Part shown: piece after piece, positions 10,964 through 21,164 of the stretch
Layout: each line of letters starts with the position of its first letter
Position numbering within the stretch: position 1 is the stretch's first letter
Program-made: the position numbers and the translations under genes
Source of the DNA: Chelydra serpentina
Taxonomy: Eukaryota; Chordata; Testudines; Chelydridae
Direction: 5' to 3'
Length of the DNA stretch: 64,000 bases
Assembly: GCA_037349315.1 (NCBI GenBank)
Contig: JBAIAC010000007.1
Coordinates: forward strand, 20,256,501 to 20,320,500
The notes under the pieces: model-generated
The model's input: the letters and a program-made list of their open reading frames with translations, nothing else
Told to the model about the DNA's origin: nothing
The model's database searches: none

Positions 10964-13900
10964 CTCCAGGGCTGGGACACATGGAAGAGGGAAATTGTGA
11001 GCTCCCATCTAACTCTAAGTGACCAACAGGGGGCAGAAAGCGACAGATCCTTGAGGGAGGGCTGTGACCAGGGAAGAGACTGGATAAAGGGCTTGGACTT
11101 TTGTTTACTCCAGAAAGGGTAGAGTTTTTGGTTTATCCAAATGGCTGAGCTACCAAGTCAGCATAAGGAAACCGCAGCACAGCCCCCTTTGCATAGAGAA
11201 AAGGTAGGGTACCATGTTGAGAAGAACACAGGTCGTCCCCAAGACAGTACCTAATGTCTCCGGCCACTGTGCTTCCTGGGCAAACTGCTGGTGACTGTGT
11301 GGTTCCCCTCTGTGCTGATCCACTGAGGATATGAGTTATTACAGCTCATCGGACGAGGGAGGGGAGCAGAAGTGGCTTTACATAGGAAGGGACTTAAGCA
11401 CTTCCTGAATCACGGCCTGAGGCAGCAGCTGCACAGGGAGCTCCGCTCTCGCTTCTTCCAACCACCACAACTAGTGGTTGTATAAGCAATTGTCTTACCC
11501 AGAGAATGTCACATATCACTGACTGAGGTGGATAATTTGTGGAGGGGGTGGTTGTTAAAATTCTGGCATCACATCACTTGTCTCCCATTTGCAACAATTG
11601 CAATAGCTCTTGTAGAACAAATTATTTGTTCCAAACGCTGTCCTTTCCCCAGTATTATGGGCTGTGATCATGAGATCTCAAGTGAAGGTTTCAGTTCCAT
11701 GTAAATGTGTTACCACTTTGTTTGATATAAGTCAGCTTCTCTCACGGAAGCATAAACATGGTTTCAATCCAGGTCAGTGTGCTAGCAAGGAACACTAGAG
11801 GAAAATATACCATGTGCACCTTTCCAACAAAACAGTTGCTCACTCAGTCTGCTACATCAATCCCAAGGGAACCAAACAATTAAGTATATTTTTATAACAA
11901 ATAGTTTTCGGGTGGAAGAGTTGTGCTCCGAGTATCAGATTGTCAGCTTGAGAGTTTCAACTGTGCTGAAGAGAGGAAAAATGGCTAATAATATTCCCAG
12001 TGACCCACATACCATGAAACATCTGCTGGCAACATGGCTGGCTTATTGCCCAAGTTCAACTATGAGCTATCTCCAGCTGATCTGCTTTGCCCTTACCATG
12101 ATCAGGAGATGCTACTGCAAGCAAAGGAAATAGTTAGGAATACAAAAGTAAGTTGGCCATATCAAATTAAAAGATAAACCACCACGAACTTGTCCATTAA
12201 AAAAAAACACACTACCACTATTTAAGGTAAGTCTTGCTAAATGTTTCCCCCCTCCCCCAAATAAAGATAAGAATATACAATATTTTTATCATGACCCTTC
12301 ATGCTTGCAAAATGCAGGTTGTTAATCTCTAGCTTTTGGTGATGTTTGTGCACAGTGTGATTAGACAAAGCTTTGAGGCAAAGAAAGGTACTTCTGTTCT
12401 GAGTGCTTTTGTACTGTCATATTCCGCCATTGTATTAAGTACAGTATTATTCCGTTTGTAGAGACAGAAAACAATATTTTTAGAAGCACTTGTGTTCCCT
12501 CCTTGTTCTCACATCTGAAATGGTGTTACCCTGTCATGCAAGCACATTGATCTAACTTGACTGTCATCCTCCCCCTCCATTATTTAGGGTTATTACTTTT
12601 TGTTATTATTTTTATTCAAATCAGTAATTACTCTCCACTTTCACTTTTTTGTGATTTCTTTGTTCTTACATTTATGCATTCAGTCTCCTTTATAAATGCA
12701 TGTGAATGTTCAGAATATAGCCATAATCATACCTAATATTGTTCAAATTAATAGTCACTCACTTGTGATTACTTCTTTTGCACCTTTTATTGCCAATGTA
12801 ACAAACCTTGCCAACCCAATACAAAAAGGCTTTCAGCATTTAGTCTTCCCAACAGAGAATTCTCTAGTTACCCTGTAGAACTCTTGTTAGTCTCAATAAA
12901 GGCCAAAGAGTACCATTGATTCAGTGGGAACAGAGGTCACGCTGAAACTCACTGGATAACTTGGCCTAAGGCAAGAGTCACACCACTTTGATTCAGCACA
13001 AAACTCACAGGAATGTGTGTTCTATCAAGCTAGCATCAGCCTATCCTTCAATATACACACGGCCTCTCAAATTTTGTTTCAAGCAGTTGTGTTAAAGGGC
13101 CCAGTCTTTTGATGTGCCCAGAACTCCTAGTGGTTTTAATGCAACTTGTGAGCACATAGCATTTCACAGCATCAGGCTCCAAAGCAGCACTACCGATGAT
13201 CTCACCAGCCCTTAAGTACGTGTAATGTCAAACTTCAAACTTCAAGAGTCAAAGTAACCAAGCCTCCAGCCCCCACTTCCCCACAGAAATAGTCAGAATA
13301 AACTCAGTGAACCAACCAGACCCTGATGCCATTGGACAAACACATCCATTTTCTAGCGTGACCTACTCACAACTTTGCAGAGCGGCACGAAATTCCAGAG
13401 CAGACAATAGGTGCATGCTTTAGGGTGGGACACAATGTACATCAACTGTATATTTAAAATACAAGGCTATAAAAACAAAGCAAAAAAATACATCAGTGAG
13501 CGACAGCAAAGATGATCCCTTAGGTACCATAGATAGAGGCTTAGAGGCAGATGATACTGCAAAATGTCTTCAAGATGGAGTATTTACAAACCTACTTTAC
13601 AAGAATTTTGTGCCATTCATTACAAGTCTTTAATACTATGTCTTACCTTATTAGTTCCAATCCAACAAAGTGGCTCTGTAAGTGTTTTCAAAGGTTTCCT
13701 TTGTTAAACACAGGTTGGGAAATCACAACATGCTATTCCAATTTCCCATGCCTGCCTCCTATCAGAGAGATTTTTTTTCAGCTTTGCCTCAACCCTTCTG
13801 AATATTCCAGACGTGTAGGGTTCTTCATTTGATTCATTCTGATAATTTTTTTTAGTCAATATTACTTTTTAGACTATACTGGTATTGCAAATTAAATATT

Positions 13901-15373
13901 ATTTATAGCTTTAATTTGTGTCCTGTTTGGATTATACATGCACAGGGCTAACTTGGCTATCATCATCATCATATTGTTTTATACTCCTCCTAAAATTAAA
14001 ATCCATTCTTGTCTTTGAATGTTTTATTGTACTTCTTTCTTGTTTTGCATTGTACAGTCCGTGATTAATTCTGTTAGCCAAGTGCATATGGCTTGCTTAG
14101 CTATCATCCATTATCTTCATCATTGTTGCCTCAGAATGAGCATTTTATTATTACCTTTTTTCATCTTTTCAATTACCAGATGTGCTCTCACATTCCCATA
14201 GTTTTCATACTATACATAGGCCAACATTTAGGGTCAAGAACCCAATTACTTACTTATTTTAAGTCAATGTGTATTTTCCCTGGGTAAGGGCAGAAGAACT
14301 GAGAAAAAAAGGACAGGATGTCACCCTTAAAGTGGAATTCAACTTGTTAGAAGCAAACACAAAGAGGATTTGGCCATTCTTACATCACCAAAACAAGATT
14401 CTTGAAAAAAGCTGATAGAGTCCCAGATTGGGGATAGATGAACTGATTTAGATTAAATGAGAATCCCCCTGAACCTTTGGACTTTGAATAACTGAACTTG
14501 AATAAAATCTTCTCCTGGAGCCTCAAAATTTTCAGAGAAATGAGAAGGTTGTTTGAGGGTTCTCTCTCATCCCTCATTACTTCTAGGACTAGCACCAGAA
14601 ATGCCCAAATACCACAAAACAGATTGTGTTCATAGAATTTCTACCCAGAACTGGAAATGTCAAAAATTACACAGGAGAAAGTCTGTTCTTGTGAAATGGG
14701 TCCACTTTTTCAGGTTCAGGGAGTACAGATAGATTAGTTCAGCATCCCAACCCTTAGATATGCCTCTGAACTGAACGCTTAACTCCACACCTTGCAAAGT
14801 TGGCTTAAGTTTAGATGAGTTAAATGTGTTGTGCTGGGATACACCATGGAATGATGGAAACAATGCCAAATCGATTACATCATTTCTCTATTTCATTCAT
14901 TTGCATTCAGACAGAACTGACTACCTATGAGCCCAACGCCCACCGTAGTATTTTTCTGAGAGCCTTCTGCAAGGGGAAACTATTGATTTTGGCTGTTGGC
15001 ATTTTTACAGTCCCATTATGAAGCATTAAAAAAAAAAAGAGATCGCTAGAGAAACATTTCATATAATGCCACAAACTTTTTATGAGATGAATATTTCAAA
15101 GCGCCCATTAATTCTTGTAATATTCTAATTCAGGTCCTTTGATTAAAAAAATAAATGAAATAGGGGAATCTCCAAAATCTTTGTACAATAAATCTGTCTA
15201 GCCCAGAATCTACTCATCATTCCATGAATCAGTGATTAAATTAGATCTGTGCGCATCTTTAGGTTTCTTAAGGAATGCTGTATGTGGAAACAAGGAACGA
15301 AGTCAACACACAAGATCAGAGTTGTCGCTGGTTGCCTGGACAAAGTGCAGTGGTGCTGGCATGAAGAGGCCTC
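10964..15373. other. 4.4-kb stretch without recognised gene
   Basis: Mostly AT-rich, low-repeat-looking sequence. No frame here carries a recognisable domain. Patches near 14860-15300 (for example 'aaatcgattacatcatttc' and 'gcccattaattcttg') have the look of conserved non-coding DNA, but nothing firmer can be said. Short ATC and CTT runs occur near 13960. Confidence 0.45.
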
Positions 15374-15376
15374 TTA

Positions 15377-15396
15377 GGCCTGGTCTACACTAGGAC
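15377..15396 (+). repeat. Left terminal inverted repeat of Harbinger copy 1
   Basis: The end begins GGCCTGGTCTACACTA directly after TTA. It matches the opposite end in its first two bases and in the ten-base core GTCTACACTA, with mismatches in between. The transposase and the SANT protein are expected to act on the ends. Confidence 0.9.
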
Positions 15397-15527
15397 TTTA
15401 TGTCGAATTTAGCAGCGTTAACTCGATTTTACCCTACACCCGTCCACATTAGGAAGCTATTTATTTCGACATAAATGGCTCTTTAATTCGATTTCTGTAC
15501 TCCTCCCCGACGAGGGGAGTAGCGCTA

Positions 15528-15551
15528 AATTCGACATGGCCATGTCGAATT
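15528..15551. promoter_or_regulatory. 24-bp perfect palindrome in the left subterminal region
   Basis: Each half reads AATTCGACATGG, so the whole is self-complementary about a central GGCC. It lies about 150 bp inside the left end and 215 bp before the SANT start codon. It sits among further TTCGA/TCGAA words (near 15401, 15426, 15465, 15488 and 15571). It is conserved base for base in copy 2. It is a plausible binding site for the SANT protein or the transposase, or an autoregulatory operator; this is inference. Confidence 0.6.
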
Positions 15552-15766
15552 CGTGGTACTGTGGATGGAATTCGACGCTAATAGCTCCCGGAGCTATCCC
15601 ACAGTGCACCACTCAGTGGACGCTCAGGACAGCAATCCGTACTCGGATGCTCTGACCTGCCACTCAGGAAAAGCCCCGGGAAAATTTGAATTCCTTTTCC
15701 TGTCTGGCCAGTTTGAATCTCATTTCCTGTTTGGACATCGTGGCGAGCTCAGCAGCACTAGCAACG

Positions 15767-16343
15767 ATGCAGAGCTCTCCAGCAGAGGTTACCATGCAAT
15801 CCCAGAATAGAAAGAGGGCTCCAGCATGGACTGATCGGGAAGTCTTGGATCTGATCGCTGTGTGGGGAGATGAATCCGTCCTATCCGAGCTCCGATCCAA
15901 AAGATGGAATGCAAAAATTTATGAAAAAATATCCAAGGCTATGACGGAGAGAGGATACAGCCGGGATGCAACGCAGTGCCGCGTGAAAATCAAGGAGCTG
16001 CGACAGGCGTACCAGAAGACCAAAGAGTCCAACGGACGCTCCGGATCGCAGCCACACACATGCCGTTTTTACGAGGCACTGCATGCTATGCTCGGTGGTG
16101 CTGCCACCACTACCCCACCAGTGTCCGTGGACTCCGACGATGGGGTCTTATCTACGGCCACGTCGTCGGAGGTTTTCGCGGACGGTGAAGATGAGGAAGG
16201 AGAGGAGGAGGACGAGGCAGTCGACAGCGCTTTCAATGCTGATTTCCCCGACAGCCAGGATCTATTCATCACCCTGACAGAGATCCCCTACGAACCCTCC
16301 CAAGGCAGCATCCCTGACCAGGAACCAGGCGAAGGATCATCAG
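15767..16343 (+). CDS. Myb/SANT-like (trihelix) DNA-binding protein, exon 1, copy 1
   Basis: This exon encodes the N-terminal part of the second Harbinger protein, which in this superfamily binds the transposon ends and brings the transposase into the nucleus. From the first in-frame ATG (A at -3), about residues 20-109 form a Myb/SANT-like trihelix domain: PAWTDREVLDLIAVWGD, then CRVKIKELRQAYQKTK and HTCRFYEALHAML. An acidic run (GEDEEGEEEDEA) follows near residues 139-153. The frame remains open upstream to about 15686 but without an ATG. It ends in phase 1 at TCATCAG/gtcagt, a good splice donor at 16344. It joins exon 2 at 17592 for a predicted protein of about 352 residues. The gene converges on the transposase. 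Confidence 0.82.
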
Positions 16344-16455
16344 GTCAGTGTTTTAAACATTTATTTGGAATAGAATAGGCATGGTGTGTAAGCACTGTGT
16401 TTGTATTGCTTAATTGGCCTTAGGCGCTTCAGTTTTGAGTCGTTTTACAGTGCAA

Positions 16456-16746
16456 CTACTCGAAAAGTCTGTCAATATGTATGGGGATAGAGGAGAAATC
16501 CCCATCGGAGATCTCCGCGAAGCTCTCCTGGAGGTACAGTGAAAGCTTTTGCATCAGGTTCCCAGGGAGAGCGGCCTTATTGTCTCCTCCATGGTAGGAT
16601 ACTTTCCCGCGCCACGCAAGCTGCAGGTACTCTGGTATCATTGCCTTGCATAGCATGGCTGCATACGGCCCCGGGGTTTGCTGGCATTGACGCAGCATGC
16701 GGTCTTTCTCTGTCTCCGTAATCGTCATCAGAGTGATATCAGTCAT
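16456..16746 (-). CDS. Small ORF, 96 aa, antisense within the SANT intron, copy 1
   Basis: The frame runs ATG to stop with A at -3 of the start codon. It reads MTDITLMTITETEKDR at the N-terminus, then a central AAMLCKAMIPEYLQLAW block, a YHGGDNKAALPGNLMQKL segment and a C-terminal amphipathic tail ending IPIHIDRLFE. The pattern of two hydrophobic helices around a glycine loop and a late 'ALP.NL' block weakly recalls a BEN domain; I do not claim identity. It lies wholly within the intron of the SANT gene, on the opposite strand, and directly downstream of the GC-rich minisatellite in its own direction. Copy 2 has the same frame with a 1-base deletion. Whether it is expressed is unknown. Confidence 0.55.
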   Translation of the reverse strand: MTDITLMTITETEKDRMLRQCQQTPGPYAAMLCKAMIPEYLQLAWRGKVSYHGGDNKAALPGNLMQKLSLYLQESFAEISDGDFSSIPIHIDRLFE

Positions 16747-16910
16747 GGTGCCCTGGTTTGAATGAGTGGTTTTTTTAGTATAGTGACTTCTTCATTTTCC
16801 CTTTAAAGAAAGACACCCAGCGGTTTCCATCCACGTGGGGGGGGGCGGGAGCTGGGAGGCTAACCATTGAAACTTAGCGGTGCGCAGCCAGGGAGAGTTC
16901 CCTGGACTGG

Positions 16911-17255
16911 CCACGCGGAGGGGGGGAAAGGGTAGGCGAGCCGTTCAAACAGAGCGGTTCGCGGGCACGAACAGTTCCCGGGGCCGGCCATGCGGAGGGG
17001 GGGAAAGGGTAGGCGAGCCGTTCAAACAGAGCGGTTCGCGGGCACGTACAGTTCCCGGGGCCGGCCACGTGGAGGGGGGGAAAGGGTAGGCGAGCCGTTC
17101 AAACAGAGTGGTTCGTGGGCACGTACAGTTCCCGGGGCTGGCCACACGGAGGGGGGGAAAAGGGTAGCCGAGCCGTTCAAACAGAGCGGTTCGCGGGAAC
17201 GTACAGTTCCCGGGGCCGGCCACGCGGAGGGGGGGAAAGGGTTGGCGAGCCACTG
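16911..17255. repeat. GC-rich minisatellite, 77-bp unit, about 4.4 copies
   Basis: Unit starts at 16911, 16988, 17065, 17142 and 17220 give periods of 77, 77, 77 and 78 bp. Each unit contains CGGAGGGGGGGAAAGGGTA, then GAGCCGTTCAAACAGAG, GGTTCG and AGTTCCCGGGGC. A partial unit runs into 17255. The array lies in the SANT intron. Its units remain open in several frames and produce false ORFs of 64-140 codons on both strands. Copy 2 carries a homologous array with a 78-bp unit. Confidence 0.92.
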
Positions 17256-17591
17256 TAGATGAGCGGTTTTGGCAGCAGCAGGAACTGGCCACCACCAGGA
17301 ACTGTGATTGAAACATGGGAGTAGAGCACTGCTGTGAAGTAAGCTCTCAGCAGTCCAAAGGCAACGGCTTACCATGGTCTCCAGAGAGCCGATTTCCAGT
17401 GTCCAGCAACACTTGTGGGATCTGTACACCGGGACACCAGGCACTCAGGATAAAGACATAATATTCGACCTTGTAGTAAGTGGGCATGTGATAGGTACTG
17501 TGCTTGGTCTTATTCACAGGGAAAGAGTATAGGCATTGTTCGGGAAAAAGTATCTTTCTGAGGAATTCACTCCCTTTCTCCCATCCCACAG

Positions 17592-18073
17592 CTGCGAGTG
17601 TCTCCCACCCTACCCGTGGATCACCCTCCCAGAGGCTTGCGCAGATCAGGCGGCGCAAAAAGAGAACCCGGGACGACATGTTCTCAGAATTGATGGTCTG
17701 TTCCCGAAGGGAGGCGGCACAGCGGAGAGAGGACGTCTCAAGGTCCGAGCGAGCAGTCAGCAAACGGGAGCAGAGGGCTGAAGCTCGCGAGGACAGGTGG
17801 CGGCAGGAAGACCAGCAGGTGACTCAAACGCTGCTGGGACTAATGAGGGAGCAAACTGACACACTCCGGCGCCTGGTAGACGTTCTCCAGGACAGGAGAC
17901 AGGAGGAAAGAGCACCTCTATATGTTATTTTCAACCGCCCTCCCCCGCCACAAAGTCCAATCCCCGCCTCACCCAAAGTGACTAGAACGAGGGGAGGCAG
18001 GGGCCGTGGAAATAATCACTCCACCCCTGCAAACTGCTCCAGTAGCAGAAGGCTCTCATTCCCAAAACTTTAG
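17592..18073 (+). CDS. Myb/SANT-like protein, exon 2, copy 1
   Basis: The exon opens after a pyrimidine tract and CCCACAG at 17585-17591. Its first two bases complete the split codon of exon 1. It encodes a basic stretch (QIRRRKKRTRDDMFSELM), a long charged, probably coiled-coil segment rich in Arg/Glu with repeated RREDVSRSER-type heptads, then REQTDTLRRLVDVLQDRR, a proline-rich linker and a basic C-terminus ending RRLSFPKL. This tail architecture, with SPSQRLAQIRRRKKRTRD right after the splice, is what I recall for Harbinger-associated SANT proteins of reptiles. The stop is at 18071-18073. Confidence 0.8.
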
Positions 18074-18151
18074 ATGGGTCTTTTCCTTCCCTCCAACCGC
18101 ACCCCACAACAGTTCCCTGCCCAGGTTTCATCTAAAAAATATGCTCCCCTT

Positions 18152-18157
18152 AATAAA
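18152..18157 (+). terminator. Poly(A) signal of the SANT gene, copy 1
   Basis: AATAAA lies 79 bases after the SANT stop codon and is followed by a GT-rich stretch (tgtttgttttgtacagtg), as expected of a vertebrate cleavage site. Confidence 0.65.
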
Positions 18158-18714
18158 AATGTTTGTTTTGTACAGTGCTGTTTCCCTGACTTTTTTTCAC
18201 AGGACGGTTTGGTTTTGGGGGAGTGGGTAAGGGGGTTTGTAATTAGAAACGACAGGCGCCTGAACCAGGGTACAGACAGGGGGAAAAGTTCAACAGAAAG
18301 TCACACTCACATTGCATGCACTGGGCACACTTGTCATTCTGGGAGGGGGTTTTCATGTTCTCTATGGGGGGGGGCTCTGTGACTTTCTGGTGGAGGATGG
18401 TGGCTGCAGATCTTTTGCGGCCGGCGATAGTCTGCATGACAGATCCATGCAGCAGGGGATCTGTGGCCGCAATCCACGGCCAAAAAGTCACACAGGCCCC
18501 ACCACACACAGTTGCGAATAGGAGGGGTTGCTGGCTCCCTTGAAACAAGCAGTCCAGCACTGCGGACTGCTCTGGGAGCAGGAGCATGTCATTCCCCGAG
18601 TTTGGAAGCGTACTTTCCATCACTCCACCCGCTCCCCAACCGCGGTATGCGTCCCAGGTTAAACCCTTAACCGAGAAATCATTAATAAAGACGATTTTAA
18701 TAAACAATGTTACC

Positions 18715-18720
18715 TTTATT
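18715..18720 (-). terminator. Poly(A) signal of the transposase gene, copy 1
   Basis: TTTATT on the plus strand reads AATAAA on the transposase strand, about 120 bases after its stop codon. The matching signal in copy 2 is at 42147-42152. Together with the SANT signal it places the two convergent 3' ends roughly 550 bp apart. Confidence 0.6.
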
Positions 18721-18839
18721 ATACTTTTAAAGCGTCGAATGAAGGGGGGGAAGGGGGTTGGTAATTGGAGAGGATAGGCAACAGAAACTGGGTAAAGAAA
18801 CGGGGGCAGGTTCAGCTTCTGTTTAAACAAGCATAACAG

Positions 18840-20123
18840 TCACTGGTTACCCTGCTCGCTCTGGAAGCTAGCTTTCAAAGCTTCCCGGATGCGCAGCATG
18901 TCCCACTGTGATCTTCTAATCGCCCTGGTGTCCGGCTGTGCGTAATCAGCAGCCAGGCGATTTGCCTCAACCTCCCACCCCGCCATAAACGTCTCCCCCT
19001 TGCTCTCACAGAGATTGTGCAGCACACAGCACGCTGCAATCACAATGGGGATATTTGTTTGGCTGAGATCAGAGCGAGTAAGTAAGCTTCTCCAACGCCC
19101 TTTCAGACGGCCAAAAGCACACTCCACCACCATTCTGCACTTGTTCAGCCGGTAGTTGAAGAGCTCCTTTTCAGTGTCCAGGGCTCCCGTGTATGGCTTC
19201 ATGAGCCAGGGCATTAGCGGGTAGGCTGGGTCCCCGAGGATCACTATAGGCATCTCCACATCCCCAACAGTTATTTTGCGGTCTGGGAAATAAACACCCT
19301 CTTGCAGCCATCTAAACAGACCAGAGTTTTTGAAAACACTAGCATCATGAACCTTGCCCGGCCATCCGACATTGATGTTGGTAAAACGTCCTTTATGGTC
19401 CACTAGTGCTTGCAGCACCATAGAAAAATAGCCCTTTCGGCTAATGTACTGGCTGCCCTGGTGGTCTGGTCCCAGGATAGGGATGTGTGTCCCATCAATA
19501 GCCCCGCCGCAGTTTGGGAATCCCATAGCGGAAAAGCCATCTATGATCACCTGCACGTCTCCAAGGTTCACTACCTTTGAGAGCAGCAGGTCAACGATTG
19601 CATGGGCTACCTGCATCACAGCAACCCCCACAGTAGACTTGCCCACTCCAAATTGATTCGCAACTGACCGGTAGCTGTCAGGAGTTGCAAGCTTCCACAG
19701 GGCTATGGCCACTCGCTTCTGGATAGTCAGGGCAGCTCGCATCCGGGTGTCTTTGCGCTTCAGGGCAGGGGACAGCAACTCACAAAGTTCCAGGAAAGTG
19801 CCCTTACGCATACAAAAGTTTCGCAGCCACTGGGATTGATCCCAGACCTGCAGCACTATGTGGTCCCACCAGTCAGTGCTTGTTTCCCTTGCCCAGAATC
19901 GCCGTTCCACAGGATCAACGTGACCCATTGCCACCATGATGTCTACGGGCCGGGGTCCCGTGCTTTGCGAGAGGTCTGTGCCCCTCTCAGAGTTCATGTC
20001 CTCATGGAGCTTCCGTTGCCTCCTCACCCGATTTCTCTGCATCTGCCTCTGGAAAAGGTGGACGATAAGGCGCGAGGTGTTGACAACGGACAGAACAGCA
20101 GCGATAATCGTGGAGGGCTCCAT
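18840..20123 (-). CDS. HARBI1-like DDE transposase, 427 aa, copy 1
   Basis: This is the nuclease that cuts and joins the transposon ends at TTA-type targets. The frame is intact from a strong-context ATG (A at -3, G at +4) to its stop, with no intron. Features in order: a hydrophobic and basic N-terminus; a helix-turn-helix region at about 137-176 (RVAIALWKLATPDSYRSVAN then QFGVGKSTV); and the catalytic triad D210 in CGGAIDGTHIPI, D298 in VILGDPAYPL and E334 in MVVECAFGRLKGRW. The last two are 35 residues apart, the DD35E spacing of Harbinger. A conserved GWPGKVHDASVF block lies at 253-264. It differs from the copy 2 protein at about 26 positions (about 94% identity). Length is typical for reptile HARBI1-like ORFs. 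Confidence 0.95.
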   Translation of the reverse strand: MEPSTIIAAVLSVVNTSRLIVHLFQRQMQRNRVRRQRKLHEDMNSERGTDLSQSTGPRPVDIMVAMGHVDPVERRFWARETSTDWWDHIVLQVWDQSQWLRNFCMRKGTFLELCELLSPALKRKDTRMRAALTIQKRVAIALWKLATPDSYRSVANQFGVGKSTVGVAVMQVAHAIVDLLLSKVVNLGDVQVIIDGFSAMGFPNCGGAIDGTHIPILGPDHQGSQYISRKGYFSMVLQALVDHKGRFTNINVGWPGKVHDASVFKNSGLFRWLQEGVYFPDRKITVGDVEMPIVILGDPAYPLMPWLMKPYTGALDTEKELFNYRLNKCRMVVECAFGRLKGRWRSLLTRSDLSQTNIPIVIAACCVLHNLCESKGETFMAGWEVEANRLAADYAQPDTRAIRRSQWDMLRIREALKASFQSEQGNQ

Positions 20124-20329
20124 GCTCGCTGTCCTGTGGCATCCGAACTGTCAATCACCGGAAAAGGGCGCGAATTAATTGCCCGCCGGCGCTTTCACGT
20201 AGGGAGGGTGGGAGTGTGGGTCGAATGATGACATTTACCTATAACCACCCTCGACACATTTTTGGCCCCAGAAGGCACTGGGGGCTACACCCAGAATTCC
20301 AGTGGGCAGCGGGGACTGCGGGAACTGTG

Positions 20330-20352
20330 GGATAGCTACCCACAGTGCACCG
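20330..20352. promoter_or_regulatory. Subterminal CTGTGGG/CCCACAG inverted motif, shared with the left end
   Basis: CTGTGGGATAGCTACCCACAG has perfect 7-base arms around a short spacer and continues GTGCACC. The left subterminal region carries the related AGCTATCCCACAGTGCACC at about 15593 in the same orientation, so it is a direct repeat between the two ends. Copy 2 has both. It lies about 210 bp upstream of the transposase start. A role in end recognition or promoter control is inference. Confidence 0.5.
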
Positions 20353-20481
20353 CTTGCAATGTCGACGCTTGCCCCGTTACTGTGGACTCACAAATTCGAT
20401 TTAATGTCTTTGCTGTGGATTCGCACGATCGACTTTGCAATATTGGTTTCACAAGTTCGGTTTAAGAAAAATCCAACTAGT

Positions 20482-20501
20482 CTCGTAGTGTAGACATACC
20501 C
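20482..20501 (-). repeat. Right terminal inverted repeat of Harbinger copy 1
   Basis: It reads GTAGTGTAGACATACCC into the TTA duplication. In reverse it is GGGTATGTCTACACTAC, sharing the GTCTACACTA core with the left end. Confidence 0.9.
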
Positions 20502-20655
20502 TTACTAATCTTTCAGGCTTAAAAAACTTGATGCTGGTAATTGACATTAAGGAGGAGGAGGAAATAAACCAGAATAAAAATACCTCTGAATGGGGTGGGA
20601 TAATCTAGGCTTTGATTTTCAGAAGTGAGTAGCCATTTTGGTTGCCAAAACACCT

Positions 20656-21018
20656 TATGGCGCCGACTCCATGGGTGCTCCGGGGCTGGGGCACCCACGG
20701 GGAAAAATTGGTGGGTGCAGACCCACCGGCAGCTCCCCGCCATTCCCAGGGCCTGCGCCCAGCTCCCCGCCAGTCCTGGGACCCGCAGCAAGCTCACCTC
20801 AGCACCAGGAACGTTGCGGGGCCCCGCCCCCGAAGCTGGGCGACATTGCATCGGTGTCGGGGGCGGGGCCCCGCAACGTCACCCGGCGTCGGGGGGTGGC
20901 GCCCCGCCACGTCACCCGGCTTCGGGGCCCCGCCACGTCGCCCGGCGTCGGGGGCGGGGCCCCGCCACTGATGCCGGGCGTCAGCCCCCACCGGCGCCAC
21001 CAGAAGTCGGCGCCTATG
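20656..21018. mobile_element. GC-rich MITE with GGCGCCGACT ends
   Basis: The left end TATGGCGCCGACT and the right end, read in reverse as CATAGGCGCCGACT, are inverted repeats. The interior is very GC-rich and contains a short tandem of about 30-36 bp built on 'ccccgccacgtcacccggc' near 20865-20980. The target duplication is not clear. Overlapping frames of 92-169 codons on both strands reflect GC richness only. It lies 150 bp from Harbinger copy 1. Confidence 0.7.
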
Positions 21019-21164
21019 TAGTGGCCTCATTTTCAGAGGGTAGATGCTCGTTACTGTCTCAAAATCTGGCATCTTTAACTTATCTCAAAGTTGGACACTT
21101 AAAAACTGAGATATTCAAAATCACTAGGGAATAGCTTTTGAAAAACGTGGCTGTATAATCCTGT

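Larger units (their letters stand above)
15377..20501. mobile_element. PIF/Harbinger transposon copy 1, apparently complete
   Basis: This 5125-bp element has a perfect TTA duplication (15374-15376 and 20502-20504). Its left end is GGCCTGGTCTACACTAGGAC and its right end, read in reverse, is GGGTATGTCTACACTACGAG; both share GTCTACACTA. TTA duplications and the HARBI1-like transposase define the PIF/Harbinger superfamily. Contents from left to right: SANT exon 1 (+), antisense small ORF (-), 77-bp minisatellite, SANT exon 2 (+), convergent 3' ends, and DDE transposase (-). All frames and splice sites are open, so it may be autonomous. It is the inverted relative of the copy at 40366-45664. Confidence 0.95.

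Noticed and set aside
15686..15766. Upstream extension of the SANT frame
   Set aside because: The frame is open here but its first codon is TTG, not ATG. The first ATG in frame is at 15767 with A at -3, and the protein family starts near there.
16945..17444. Repetitive frames of 123 and 140 codons on the minus strand
   Set aside because: Translation of the 77-bp GC-rich minisatellite in copy 1; the frame changes with each unit and is not shared with copy 2.
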